Of a stretch of DNA of 21,546 nucleotides, positions 1 to 7,477 are shown in pieces. The stretch lies in contig CAZWYY010000059.1 of NCBI GenBank assembly GCA_964638895.1, forward strand, positions 1-21,546, given 5' to 3'. Source of the DNA: JAFGGG01 sp964638895 (GTDB lineage: Bacteria > Spirochaetota > Spirochaetia > SZUA-6 > RPPD01). The notes below the pieces were generated by a model. It was not told where the DNA came from. It was given only the letters and a program-made list of their open reading frames with translations, and did no database searches. The stretch's first letter is position 1. Each line of letters begins with the position of its first letter. The position numbers and the translations under genes were made by a program.

Positions 1-3
1 TGT

Positions 4-1449
4 ATGAAAAAAAACATTATTTTGTTTGCATTTCTACTGTATTTTCTTTTCGGACTGATTGTCATTACATTTGCACAAGAAAAAGAAACGGTTGAAAAAA
101 GTGTTTCTGATAGTTTTCTTTCCATCTGGGGTAGTACAGATATAATATTCGGTACGGAACACAGCATTCCTTTATTCCTGGATAACGGTGTAAGGGGAAT
201 TATTGTTGACACGAACAAGCCGGTAACGGGCATTAATCTTTTTTTTGATTCTCCTTTGTTTAATAATGAAGTTGAATTCCAATTTGTAAGCAATGTCTAT
301 CAAAGACTGGATTTTGAAACTCCGATTCTATTAATCCCTGAATTGTATTCACAAATTCAGTTTGGAGATATATTAAAAATTGCCATAGGTAAATACCCGA
401 TTTCCATGGGTTTGAATCCCGTCGGATTGAGTTCCGGCAGCTTGCTGTTAAGCGGCAATGGACCGGCATATCCGTCATTGTATATCGGGACCCCCGATTT
501 TGTGGATATACCGTTTACCTACGGCATTCTGCAGGCCCGTTTTCATTTTTCTTATGGAATTCTGGACGATGAAAGGTATGTAAAGGATCCTCTGATTCAC
601 AGTAAATCCCTTTATGTAAGGCTTAAGCTGCCCTTTGATTTTTCTCTTTCCGGCGGTTTGGTTCACGCGGCCGTCTGGGCGGGTACCTCCCCTGTTTATG
701 GACACCTGCCTTTCAGTTTTGACGATTTTTGGAAAATGTTCCTCGGCTTAGGGGGAGGAGAAGACTCCCCGGCAAATGAGTATATGAATGCATTGGGGGA
801 CCATAAAGGGATGTGGGATTACGGTCTCGAGAAAGACTTTGACGGTTTTACGGTAAAGGCCTATTATCAACATTTCTTTGAAGATAGAAGCGGTATGGAA
901 TATCGTAATAATGGAATAACCGACGGCTTGTGGGGAGTGGCCGTAACCACAAAAGAGCCTTTTATCATTTCAGCCGTCTGTTATGAATACTATAATTCCA
1001 CAAATCAGAGTGGGACTGTTCCTAACAGAGGTCAGGATTACTATTACCAAAACTCCATATACAGAACCGGGTGGATCTACGAAGGGATTCCCCTGGGCAC
1101 TCCGTTCATCATCACTTCCGGAAGCGGCGCGAACGTACAATACATCCATACCCGCGCCCGGGTTCACTATGTTGCCTTTCAAGGATTTTTTAGTGATCGC
1201 GTAGGTTACAACGGCTATATCGCGCTCCAACGATACTTTGGGACCTATGCCGATTACGATGCCGCTACCGGAGGAAATGACGTCTTTAAGTACGGATTAC
1301 CCCAAACTTCCATTGCGTTGTATTTTAATTTCTATCAATTATTCGATATCAGTGGGTTACAAGCGTCTTTCGGACTGGGTTATGACTTTGGTGAAGCCAG
1401 AGATGATTCTTTGGCGCTGCGAGTATCGATTAAATATGGAATAATGTAA
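4..1449 (+). CDS. Predicted outer-membrane beta-barrel-like protein, family not recognised
   Basis: A 481-residue exported protein. Residues 1-24 form a signal peptide: MKKN, a long hydrophobic core, and a likely cleavage after ITFA before Q25. The rest is rich in aromatic and glycine residues, with short alternating amphipathic stretches (for example FGLGYDFG, LALRVSIKYGIM at the very C-terminus) and no further transmembrane helix, which fits a beta-barrel. Several segments are Tyr- and Asn-rich, as in surface loops. No catalytic motif was seen. The ATG lies only 3 bases from the window edge, so its ribosome-binding site and promoter are outside the window. A porin or substrate-specific outer-membrane channel is an inference from overall character only; no named family is recognised. 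Confidence 0.72.
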   Translation: MKKNIILFAFLLYFLFGLIVITFAQEKETVEKSVSDSFLSIWGSTDIIFGTEHSIPLFLDNGVRGIIVDTNKPVTGINLFFDSPLFNNEVEFQFVSNVYQRLDFETPILLIPELYSQIQFGDILKIAIGKYPISMGLNPVGLSSGSLLLSGNGPAYPSLYIGTPDFVDIPFTYGILQARFHFSYGILDDERYVKDPLIHSKSLYVRLKLPFDFSLSGGLVHAAVWAGTSPVYGHLPFSFDDFWKMFLGLGGGEDSPANEYMNALGDHKGMWDYGLEKDFDGFTVKAYYQHFFEDRSGMEYRNNGITDGLWGVAVTTKEPFIISAVCYEYYNSTNQSGTVPNRGQDYYYQNSIYRTGWIYEGIPLGTPFIITSGSGANVQYIHTRARVHYVAFQGFFSDRVGYNGYIALQRYFGTYADYDAATGGNDVFKYGLPQTSIALYFNFYQLFDISGLQASFGLGYDFGEARDDSLALRVSIKYGIM

Positions 1450-1594
1450 AATGCGGTAGTAAGCATTTTGAAATATTCCGCGGTATGTACGCGGATACAT
1501 ATTACACGGGAATCAACGTTATCATACGTGGTTTTCATGCCTCTTGCTATCATGATCTTCAAATGCTATGGTTGATTTCAATACGGAGGCTGTC

Positions 1595-2395
1595 ATGTAC
1601 AAATTTACTGTTTCTCGTTTTCCAAAAAAAGGCGACACCATTATAACAACGCTGGAAAATAGCATCGCCGGAAGAGACGCCTTTTACGGAATTACCGGTC
1701 TCTTCGAACGAGCGTATGTTTCCGATGTGGATGATTCCCTTGATTCTTACATCATCTACGTACCGCACAGCTACACGCCACGCAAAAAATATCCCTTGGT
1801 GGTTAATCTCCAAGGATACGGCGATTCCGCATACGTCAATCCCTACTCTCCCGTTCATTTTGATTTTTTAAAAACCTGTGAGTTAAGAGAGGTTATTATG
1901 GCGGCGCCCCGCGGCCGGCATGATCTTCCGGAAAAATCTGTTTTCTATCAGGGAGAAGGAGAAAGAGACGTGCTGCAGGTGATACATCTGGTGAAACAAG
2001 CCTATTCCATTGATGAAAAACGGGTATACCTGACGGGGAACTCCATGGGTGGGTTCGGCGCCTATTGGATTGCCGGTCGTCACTCCGAACTTTTTGCCGC
2101 GATCGCCCCTGTCTGCGCCCCCTTGAGCGGAATTATGGGCGAACGGATTGATCTGGATAAACTGAAAGGCATACCGCTTTTTCTAGTGCATTGTTCCGGC
2201 GACCGCTCGGTCCCGGTTTCCGAATCCAGGCGAGCCTACGAATATTTAAAAAAAACCGGCGCCGATATAACCTACCTGGAAATCGACAATTCCCGTCCCG
2301 ACCCCTGGGACGCCCTTTTCGGAGGTCATAACGCATGGGACTACGCCTACTCCGGCACCCGCCTCATGGATTGGTTTCTGAAGTATTCTAAATGA
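1595..2395 (+). CDS. Alpha/beta-hydrolase esterase (phospholipase/carboxylesterase or PHB-depolymerase-like)
   Basis: A 266-residue hydrolase with a complete catalytic triad. The nucleophile elbow GNSMGG places Ser150. The acid is probably Asp203 in HCSGDRSVP. The base is His245 in FGGHNAWDY. A beta-strand plus oxyanion-type segment (YPLVVNLQGYGDS, about residues 66-78) precedes the elbow, as in esterases that include PHB-depolymerase-like and feruloyl-esterase-like enzymes. There is no signal peptide, so it is probably cytoplasmic. The ATG at 1595 was chosen because GGAGG at 1585-1589 sits five bases upstream; the in-frame ATG at 1568 has no such site. It follows the outer-membrane-like gene by 145 bases without a convincing promoter or terminator. 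Substrate cannot be told from sequence. Confidence 0.85.
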   Translation: MYKFTVSRFPKKGDTIITTLENSIAGRDAFYGITGLFERAYVSDVDDSLDSYIIYVPHSYTPRKKYPLVVNLQGYGDSAYVNPYSPVHFDFLKTCELREVIMAAPRGRHDLPEKSVFYQGEGERDVLQVIHLVKQAYSIDEKRVYLTGNSMGGFGAYWIAGRHSELFAAIAPVCAPLSGIMGERIDLDKLKGIPLFLVHCSGDRSVPVSESRRAYEYLKKTGADITYLEIDNSRPDPWDALFGGHNAWDYAYSGTRLMDWFLKYSK

Positions 2396-2940
2396 AGGAA
2401 AGAAAAAATTGCGGATAAGTATGGATAAATGTGGTGGTGAAAGGATAAATCTAATATAGAATTACGTAGATGAGTTTTTCGATGTCAAATGATCTTAAAG
2501 CCGTTATTCTCCTTTATATTGTCCATTATCTTCCAAGTCATATCAGAAAACTTATAAATATATCTATATCTCCCGTTCTGGGGGAAATACCCCCCCTCCC
2601 CTCCTCTATTCATAAACCTTTTCCATTCTAGGCTGGTGCTGTTGAAGTTGATTAAATACCCCACGGGCAGTTTTGCAAGCTTTAAATAATTTTAATTTGG
2701 TGGTCAGGTGCTTGACCTTGACAGCAATGAGAAAAAGATTATTTTTATTTTGCGCCCACATGTCTGACATAACAGATTATTGTAAGTCACGCCCTCATCG
2801 GCGTGGTATCCTTCAAACCCGTCCCGCCGGTGATTTTCTTGAAATGTCTCGTCCGCTTGAATTATCCGGTGATCATTGATAATAAATTCATCTATGCGGA
2901 CACAAAAAAGGTCCCCGGATTGGTAATGGAGAGCAATGAA
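2396..2940. other. Long stretch without an intact gene
   Basis: AT-rich DNA with no convincing intact gene. The forward frames give only short, unlikely proteins. On the minus strand a frame stays open from 2955 to a stop at 2704-2706 and reads like ordinary protein (segments such as DLFCVRIDEFII and CQTCG), but it has no usable start codon, so it may be the remnant of an interrupted gene. A short hairpin, GGGGG-AAATA-CCCCC at 2580-2594, has no T-tract on either strand. A five-pair stem GGTCA/TGACC lies at 2702-2717. No tRNA or insertion sequence was recognised. Confidence 0.5.
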
Positions 2941-3255
2941 ATGTATGATAACGGTTCACCGTTCGTTGCCACATGGCAGCATGCATATGGGGGTGAGGTT
3001 GAAGACAAAGGCATCTCTATTTTAGAGGCGCCTGATAACGGGTTTTTTCTCCTGGCAAACAGCATGTCCAATAAAAAACGTAATCAAACGATACGGCTGT
3101 TAAAAATTAATTCAAGCGGCGAACCGATATGGGAAAAGTATTACGGGGGAACGGAGGATGATGCGGGAAATCAGATTATCGCCACATCCGACGGGGGATA
3201 TGCCGTTATCGGAACAACGGAATCGAATGAAAAGAAATATAAAACGATCTCTTGA
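2941..3255 (+). pseudogene. Truncated YGG-repeat beta-propeller-like protein fragment
   Basis: The open frame encodes about one and a half copies of a repeat of the type W-x(3)-YGG-x-x-x-D-x-(G/S)-x-x-I-x(4)-D-(G/N)-G-(F/Y). Repeat 1 begins WQHAYGGEVEDKG and repeat 2 begins WEKYYGGTEDDAGNQI, with DGGYAVIG inside the second. Complete proteins of this type usually carry a signal or lipoprotein peptide and several repeats. Here there is no export signal, and the frame stops at the TGA at 3253-3255, where the second repeat should continue. The ATG at 2941 has GGAGAG at 2928-2933; the frame also stays open upstream to 2803, but that part does not resemble a protein of this type. It is best read as a decayed gene remnant. 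The terminal TGA lies inside the -35 hexamer of the next promoter. Confidence 0.6.
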
Positions 3256-3280
3256 CAGATGTAATGTAAACGGCTATATT
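3252..3280 (+). promoter_or_regulatory. Sigma70-like promoter for the permease/DUF362 operon
   Basis: TTGACA at 3252-3257 (six of six), a 17-base spacer, and TATATT at 3275-3280 (five of six). Expected transcription start is about 3287, giving a leader of about 125 bases before the ATG at 3413. It is the best vegetative promoter match noticed in the window and lies upstream of five co-directional genes. Confidence 0.68.
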
Positions 3281-3324
3281 TAAACGAATAATTGTTAATT
3301 TTTTAGCATTTATTTTTTAGCCGT
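3270..3324. repeat. Inverted repeat ACGGCTA...TAGCCGT across the promoter and leader
   Basis: ACGGCTA at 3270-3276 and TAGCCGT at 3318-3324, separated by 41 AT-rich bases. The left arm overlaps the first two bases of the -10 element and lies upstream of the expected transcription start. The pair therefore cannot form a hairpin in this transcript. A two-site operator is possible, but chance occurrence cannot be excluded. Confidence 0.3.
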
Positions 3325-3412
3325 ATTATGATAAGAAAATCGTTTTTACATGCCGCCGCCTTGCTTATATTTTTGCCTGCCCAAACTCATCGTCCTCAAA
3401 GGAGGATATCAT

Positions 3413-4201
3413 ATGGTCGAAATCCTCAGGGCCGCCGGTGATCTGACTATATCCGCGGGCATTCAGTTTCTCGTCGGAATCCTGCTTGCCCTGCCGTTCT
3501 ATAAACTACTGGCGGCGCATCCGGGCATAGTGAAGGTTCATTATATTCTGGTTGGCCCGGCTTTGGCAGTTTTGGGCATACTGCTGCCGTTGGGCCCTTT
3601 CGGCATATTGCCGCTCGCTATAGCGCTTCTTTGCGCGGGCGCCGGAATTGAGGCTATAGTTCCGCTGTTCGTCTCCAACATGACGTTCAATACGCTGATG
3701 CCGTTTACCGAGATAAGCTTCGACGGTAATCTTGTCTGGCTCCGTATTCTGGCCGCGCTGCTTACGGGCATGCTTTCGTTTTTTATTTTCCGGGCTCTGT
3801 TTGCCCATCGAGAGATGCCGGTCCGTAAAGGAGTTATTGAAAAATTCCGGCCCTTTTTTGAAATGGGGGGCCTCTTCGAACTTTTTTCCGTTATGATCAA
3901 TGAAATCGGACTTTTTTTAATCGCGGGAATAGTTTTAAGCGCATTGCGTTCCTATTATTTCCCCGATGCCATGGGGGCATTATTCAGTTCAGGCGGAGGA
4001 GTGGCGCTGCGTGATTTTCTGTTGACGCGCAATGCCTCGACCAATCCTTTTTTCATAACCTCGGCGACCGTATTCAATACCGTAACCGGCCTTATGGCCC
4101 CGGCCGCTTTCTTGTGCCTCTTAAAACTCCGGGGCGTGCTGCTCTTCTATGCCGCCACCGGATTGATCTGCGCGGTGTTTGTATCATTTGCCATTATCTA
4201 A
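3413..4201 (+). CDS. Multi-pass membrane protein, cysteine-less paralogue of the ArsP/UPF0718-type permease at 5331
   Basis: A 262-residue, almost entirely hydrophobic protein, about eight membrane segments by eye. It aligns along its length with the permease encoded at 5331-6233. PLGPFGILPLAIAL here matches PLCMYGTIPIIAML there; the following FVSNMTFNTLMPF matches FMVSSILLNPILL; and SSGGG (residues 192-196) followed by a segment ending FITSATVFNT matches MCGGG followed by FMISGPATKLN. The two cysteines of the partner are replaced by Gly61 and Ser193. The ATG at 3413 follows AAAGGAGGA at 3398-3406; the frame extends upstream to 3350 without a ribosome-binding site. It is first in the operon and ends 17 bases before the next start. 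A transport role is inferred from paralogy; the substrate is unknown. Confidence 0.7.
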   Translation: MVEILRAAGDLTISAGIQFLVGILLALPFYKLLAAHPGIVKVHYILVGPALAVLGILLPLGPFGILPLAIALLCAGAGIEAIVPLFVSNMTFNTLMPFTEISFDGNLVWLRILAALLTGMLSFFIFRALFAHREMPVRKGVIEKFRPFFEMGGLFELFSVMINEIGLFLIAGIVLSALRSYYFPDAMGALFSSGGGVALRDFLLTRNASTNPFFITSATVFNTVTGLMAPAAFLCLLKLRGVLLFYAATGLICAVFVSFAII

Positions 4202-4218
4202 AGCGGAGGATACACAAA

Positions 4219-5307
4219 ATGAAATCAAAACTGAAAACCATCATCCTGCTGACCGTCATAGTTGTCATCGCCTCCGGAGCGTATTTTGGCAGGCTTCTCG
4301 GTAAAAACAATACTGAAGAACCGGCGGCAACAGGAACGGCCGTGGAAACGAACGAACCGGCGTCGGCCGGAACACCAAAAACACTCAAAACGGCACAGCA
4401 GCATGTACAGACTCTTCTTGGCAGGGCCGCTTTAAAACCCGATCCGAATCCCGTCGTAGGCGTGGGAAGGGGCGCCGATTTTAACGCCGTTACCAGAAAA
4501 GCCGTGGAAAATGCCGGCGGTCTGGAAAAAGTCATCAAACCGGGAAACAGCGTGCTTATCAAACCCAATCTGGTGATGATCGCACGGCCTGAAGAGGCCG
4601 TAATAACCGATTACCGTGTTGTCCAGTCCCTTATCGACCAGGCAATCGAAGCCGGAGCGGCAAAGGTGTATGTGGGTGAAGGGTCCCCGTGGGGACGGGT
4701 GCTGCAGAACGAGCTTTGCGGATATACCAAACTGAAGAACTGTGTACTGGTCGATTTCAATGATTGCAGAAAGGAAGATTGCTACCGGTTGCGTCCCAAC
4801 AATCCGCTGGTGCCGAAGCAGGTCTACAATATACCGAAGATCTATATGGATGTCGATGTGGTAATAAGCGCGGCAAAGCTTAAAACGCATTCGGACGCCG
4901 TTGTGACGCTGACTCTTAAAAATGCCTTCGGAGTGCCGCCGGCGGGAATGGACACCGTCGGAGTCGTCAAATTCTACCTGCATGCCAACGGCCTGGCCAA
5001 TTCCATAGTTGATCTCAATCTTATACGGAAACCTGAATTTGTGGTAATCGACGGTATCATCGGCGGTGAGGGACACGGGCCTATGAGACCCGATCCCGTG
5101 GATTCCCAGGTTGTGTTCGCGTCCACCGATCCGGTGGCGTGCGATACCGTGGGATTGACCTTTATGGGTTTTCAAGTGCCTGACGTTTCGTATGTGGTTT
5201 TAGCGGCCCAACACGGCCTTGGTATCGATGATCTGTCTAAAATAAAGGTGGTGGGCGCGGACCTGGATCAGATCAAAATGTCGTTCAAGCCCGCGCTCGG
5301 CTACTGA
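4219..5307 (+). CDS. DUF362 family protein with N-terminal membrane anchor
   Basis: A 362-residue protein. Residues 7-27 form one hydrophobic helix after MKSKLK, followed by a Glu/Ala/Thr/Pro-rich linker to about residue 60, so the domain is probably tethered on the outer face of the inner membrane; a cleaved signal peptide is the alternative. The DUF362 (PF04015) domain fills about residues 80-345. Its motifs are IKPNLVM (114-120), SAAKLKTH (217-224), LTLKNAFG (231-238), DGIIGGEGHGPMRPDP (278-293) and ASTDPVACD (301-309). Unlike its paralogue at 6283 it has no ferredoxin module, but it has Cys167, Cys175, Cys183 and Cys187 in the middle. The ATG at 4219 follows GGAGGA at 4205-4210. The biochemical role of DUF362 proteins is not settled; the location is inference. 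Confidence 0.85.
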   Translation: MKSKLKTIILLTVIVVIASGAYFGRLLGKNNTEEPAATGTAVETNEPASAGTPKTLKTAQQHVQTLLGRAALKPDPNPVVGVGRGADFNAVTRKAVENAGGLEKVIKPGNSVLIKPNLVMIARPEEAVITDYRVVQSLIDQAIEAGAAKVYVGEGSPWGRVLQNELCGYTKLKNCVLVDFNDCRKEDCYRLRPNNPLVPKQVYNIPKIYMDVDVVISAAKLKTHSDAVVTLTLKNAFGVPPAGMDTVGVVKFYLHANGLANSIVDLNLIRKPEFVVIDGIIGGEGHGPMRPDPVDSQVVFASTDPVACDTVGLTFMGFQVPDVSYVVLAAQHGLGIDDLSKIKVVGADLDQIKMSFKPALGY

Positions 5308-5330
5308 TTATTGTATCATATGAAGGGAGA

Positions 5331-6233
5331 GTGGAAATAAATCACCTGTTTCAAGAAATCAGTATATTGGCACCGACGTTCATGACTCAATTTAAGACCA
5401 TCTTCCCGTTCTGGGTCGCCGGCCTGGCCCTTTCGGCGCTGATCGCGGCCTGCGCGGGAAACGGTATTGAAAGGGCCGCTGAAATGCTGGGGAGGGGCAG
5501 GCACCCTATCCTTTTGATTATTGCCGCCTGTTTTTTGGGGATCGCCTCCCCCCTGTGCATGTACGGGACCATACCCATTATCGCCATGCTGTCGAGGAAG
5601 GGAATCCCCCAGGAGATACTGATCGCTTTTATGGTCAGTTCCATCCTGCTTAATCCGATTCTTCTGGTCATGACGCTTGCGTTAGGCATAAGGATTTTCA
5701 TTGCGCGTATCGTCATGGCCCTTGCCGTGGGTTCTCTTGCGGGAATTCTGGTAAGGTTCTTCTTTCGCGGACGTCGGGTATTCCATATCCAAGCATTCAA
5801 TAAGGAATGCAAAAGCAGTGAACGAACAAAATTCAGGCGTTTTCTCCACAGCCTCCGCAGGAATTTCGAGATAACCGCGCCGTATTTGCTGTTGGGAATC
5901 TCGCTGACCGTTCTTATGCAGCGTTATATCCCGGTTGATATTTTCACGGCCGTGCTGGGTGATAAAAATCCATATGCCATACTTGCCTCGGCGTCAATCG
6001 GAGTGCCCCTCTATATGTGCGGCGGCGGCACCATCCCGCTTATCGGGGCATGGCTTGGATCGGGTATGAGTGTGGGCGCGGCCTGCGCCTTTATGATTTC
6101 CGGGCCCGCAACCAAACTCAACAATCTGAGCGCGGTGAAGATGATCCTTGGGAAACTCAATTTCCTGCTGTATCTGTTGTACGTTATGGCTTTTTCCCTG
6201 ATTACAGGGTATGCTGCGGATTGGCTGCTTTGA
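5331..6233 (+). CDS. ArsP/UPF0718-type permease (DUF318 family)
   Basis: A membrane protein of up to 300 residues with two homologous halves. Half one has SPLCMYGTIPIIAML (73-87) followed by a conserved NP (108-109). Half two has GVPLYMCGGGTIPLIGAWL (224-242) followed by SGPATKLNNL (257-266). This two-half pattern, with a Cys in each half (76 and 230), is that of the permease family including the organoarsenical exporter ArsP. A basic loop (about 145-175) links the halves. The usual Cys-x-Cys-Gly-type motif is Cys-Met-Tyr-Gly here, so an arsenical substrate should not be assumed. The start is uncertain: GTG at 5331 directly abuts AGGGAGA, while the in-frame ATG at 5382 (283 residues) has no clear site. 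It lies between the two DUF362 genes. Confidence 0.88.
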   Translation: MEINHLFQEISILAPTFMTQFKTIFPFWVAGLALSALIAACAGNGIERAAEMLGRGRHPILLIIAACFLGIASPLCMYGTIPIIAMLSRKGIPQEILIAFMVSSILLNPILLVMTLALGIRIFIARIVMALAVGSLAGILVRFFFRGRRVFHIQAFNKECKSSERTKFRRFLHSLRRNFEITAPYLLLGISLTVLMQRYIPVDIFTAVLGDKNPYAILASASIGVPLYMCGGGTIPLIGAWLGSGMSVGAACAFMISGPATKLNNLSAVKMILGKLNFLLYLLYVMAFSLITGYAADWLL

Positions 6234-6282
6234 TTTGTAACCGCCGAGAAAGCCGGCCTATGAAAAAGAAAAGGGGACGATC

Positions 6283-7461
6283 ATGTTCCGGGTGTATATC
6301 GAATCCTGCGAAGGGTATGATAGGGCCGATGTAATGCGGGCCGTTTCATGTATATTTGTAAGCATGGGGGGAATGGACCGTTTTATCAGGCCCGGGATGA
6401 AGGTGGCGTTAAAGCCAAACATGATATTGGCGAAAAAACCGGAGGCAGCGGCGACCACCCATCCGGAAGTGGTTGCCGCGGTAGCCACACTGGTAAGGGA
6501 AGCTGGGGGGATGCCGATTATCGCGGAAAGTTCCTTCGGTCAGTACAACCGGGGATCCCTTGATCGCCATTACACAAACTGCGGATATAATAAACTCGCC
6601 GAAGAGGGGCCGGTTGCACTTAATATGGATCTTTCGACACGCGAGGTGCGCCTGGAAAACGGAGTGAAATTACGCAAAATGAATATTTTAAGACCCGTAC
6701 AGGAGGCCGATTTCATTATCAGCATTTCTAAATTAAAGACCCATGCACTGATGACCTATACCGGCGCCGTAAAGAACATGTTCGGTGCCATTGCGGGTCT
6801 GCAAAAGGGTTTGCTCCATATGCGCTTCCCGGACAGCCTGAGTTTCGCTGATGCCTTGATAGACATATGCCTGGCGGTTGGTCCCGGGCTTCACGTCATG
6901 GATGCCGTAATAGGCATGGAAGGCGACGGCCCTACGGGCGGAGATCCGCGGGATATAGGCTTCATCGGCGCTTCCACCGACCCCTTCGCGCTTGACCTTG
7001 CGGCGGCATCGGTAATTACCGACAAACCTCTCTACCTGCCGACAATTTCCAGGGCCCTAGCCAGAGGCCTAGGCCCTTCGAAATTGGAAGAAATAGGATT
7101 CCCCTTGCGAAGTCCCGATTCCTATTTCATCCCTGACTTCAAACTTCCCGAATTCGATAACAGCCGCGGCGTTTCCCTGCTTAGAAAATCCAGGCTGCTT
7201 AAACCCTACCCCTCTTTCGACAGGAAGACCTGCACCGGCTGCGGCGAATGCGCACGAAACTGCCCGGCATCCGCCCTGAAAATGGTCGATCACAGACCCC
7301 AACTTGATTTGGCCAAATGCATACGCTGCTTCTGCTGCCATGAGGGCTGTATGGAGAAAGCCGTGAGCATAAAACGAAGTCGGTTTGCCGGCATGCTGGA
7401 AGCGGGCCTGAGCGCGATGTCGCAAATCGGCACGGAATTATTACGCCGCCGCAGGAAATAG
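6283..7461 (+). CDS. DUF362 family protein with C-terminal 2x[4Fe-4S] ferredoxin domain
   Basis: A 392-residue protein with no signal or membrane segment, so probably cytoplasmic. The DUF362 domain spans about residues 5-245, with LKPNMILA (43-50), SISKLKTHALM (147-157), GAVKNMFGAI (161-170), DAVIGMEGDGPTGGDP (207-222) and ASTDPFALD (230-238). Residues 312-360 hold two complete ferredoxin motifs: C317-x2-C320-x2-C323-x3-C327 and C346-x2-C349-x2-C352-x3-C356. The extra Cys351 makes a CC pair. Two [4Fe-4S] clusters are the expected cofactors, implying electron transfer or a cluster-based partner role. The C-terminus is basic (LLRRRRK). GGGGA precedes the ATG at 6283 at normal spacing. It is a paralogue of the protein at 4219, with the permease gene between them; the reaction is unknown. 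Confidence 0.9.
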   Translation: MFRVYIESCEGYDRADVMRAVSCIFVSMGGMDRFIRPGMKVALKPNMILAKKPEAAATTHPEVVAAVATLVREAGGMPIIAESSFGQYNRGSLDRHYTNCGYNKLAEEGPVALNMDLSTREVRLENGVKLRKMNILRPVQEADFIISISKLKTHALMTYTGAVKNMFGAIAGLQKGLLHMRFPDSLSFADALIDICLAVGPGLHVMDAVIGMEGDGPTGGDPRDIGFIGASTDPFALDLAAASVITDKPLYLPTISRALARGLGPSKLEEIGFPLRSPDSYFIPDFKLPEFDNSRGVSLLRKSRLLKPYPSFDRKTCTGCGECARNCPASALKMVDHRPQLDLAKCIRCFCCHEGCMEKAVSIKRSRFAGMLEAGLSAMSQIGTELLRRRRK

Positions 7462-7477
7462 ATGCGGAGGAGATATA

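Noticed and set aside
1448..1469. Terminator after the first gene (AAAATGC...GCATTTT stem)
   Set aside because: The stem is AT-rich, has an eight-base loop and is not followed by a T-run; support is too weak.
2580..2594. Rho-independent terminator at the G5/C5 hairpin
   Set aside because: No T-tract follows the stem on either strand.
5331..6233. A dedicated arsenic-resistance permease
   Set aside because: Family membership is clear, but no ArsR, ArsB, ArsC or similar gene is nearby and the cysteine motif differs; the substrate is left open.
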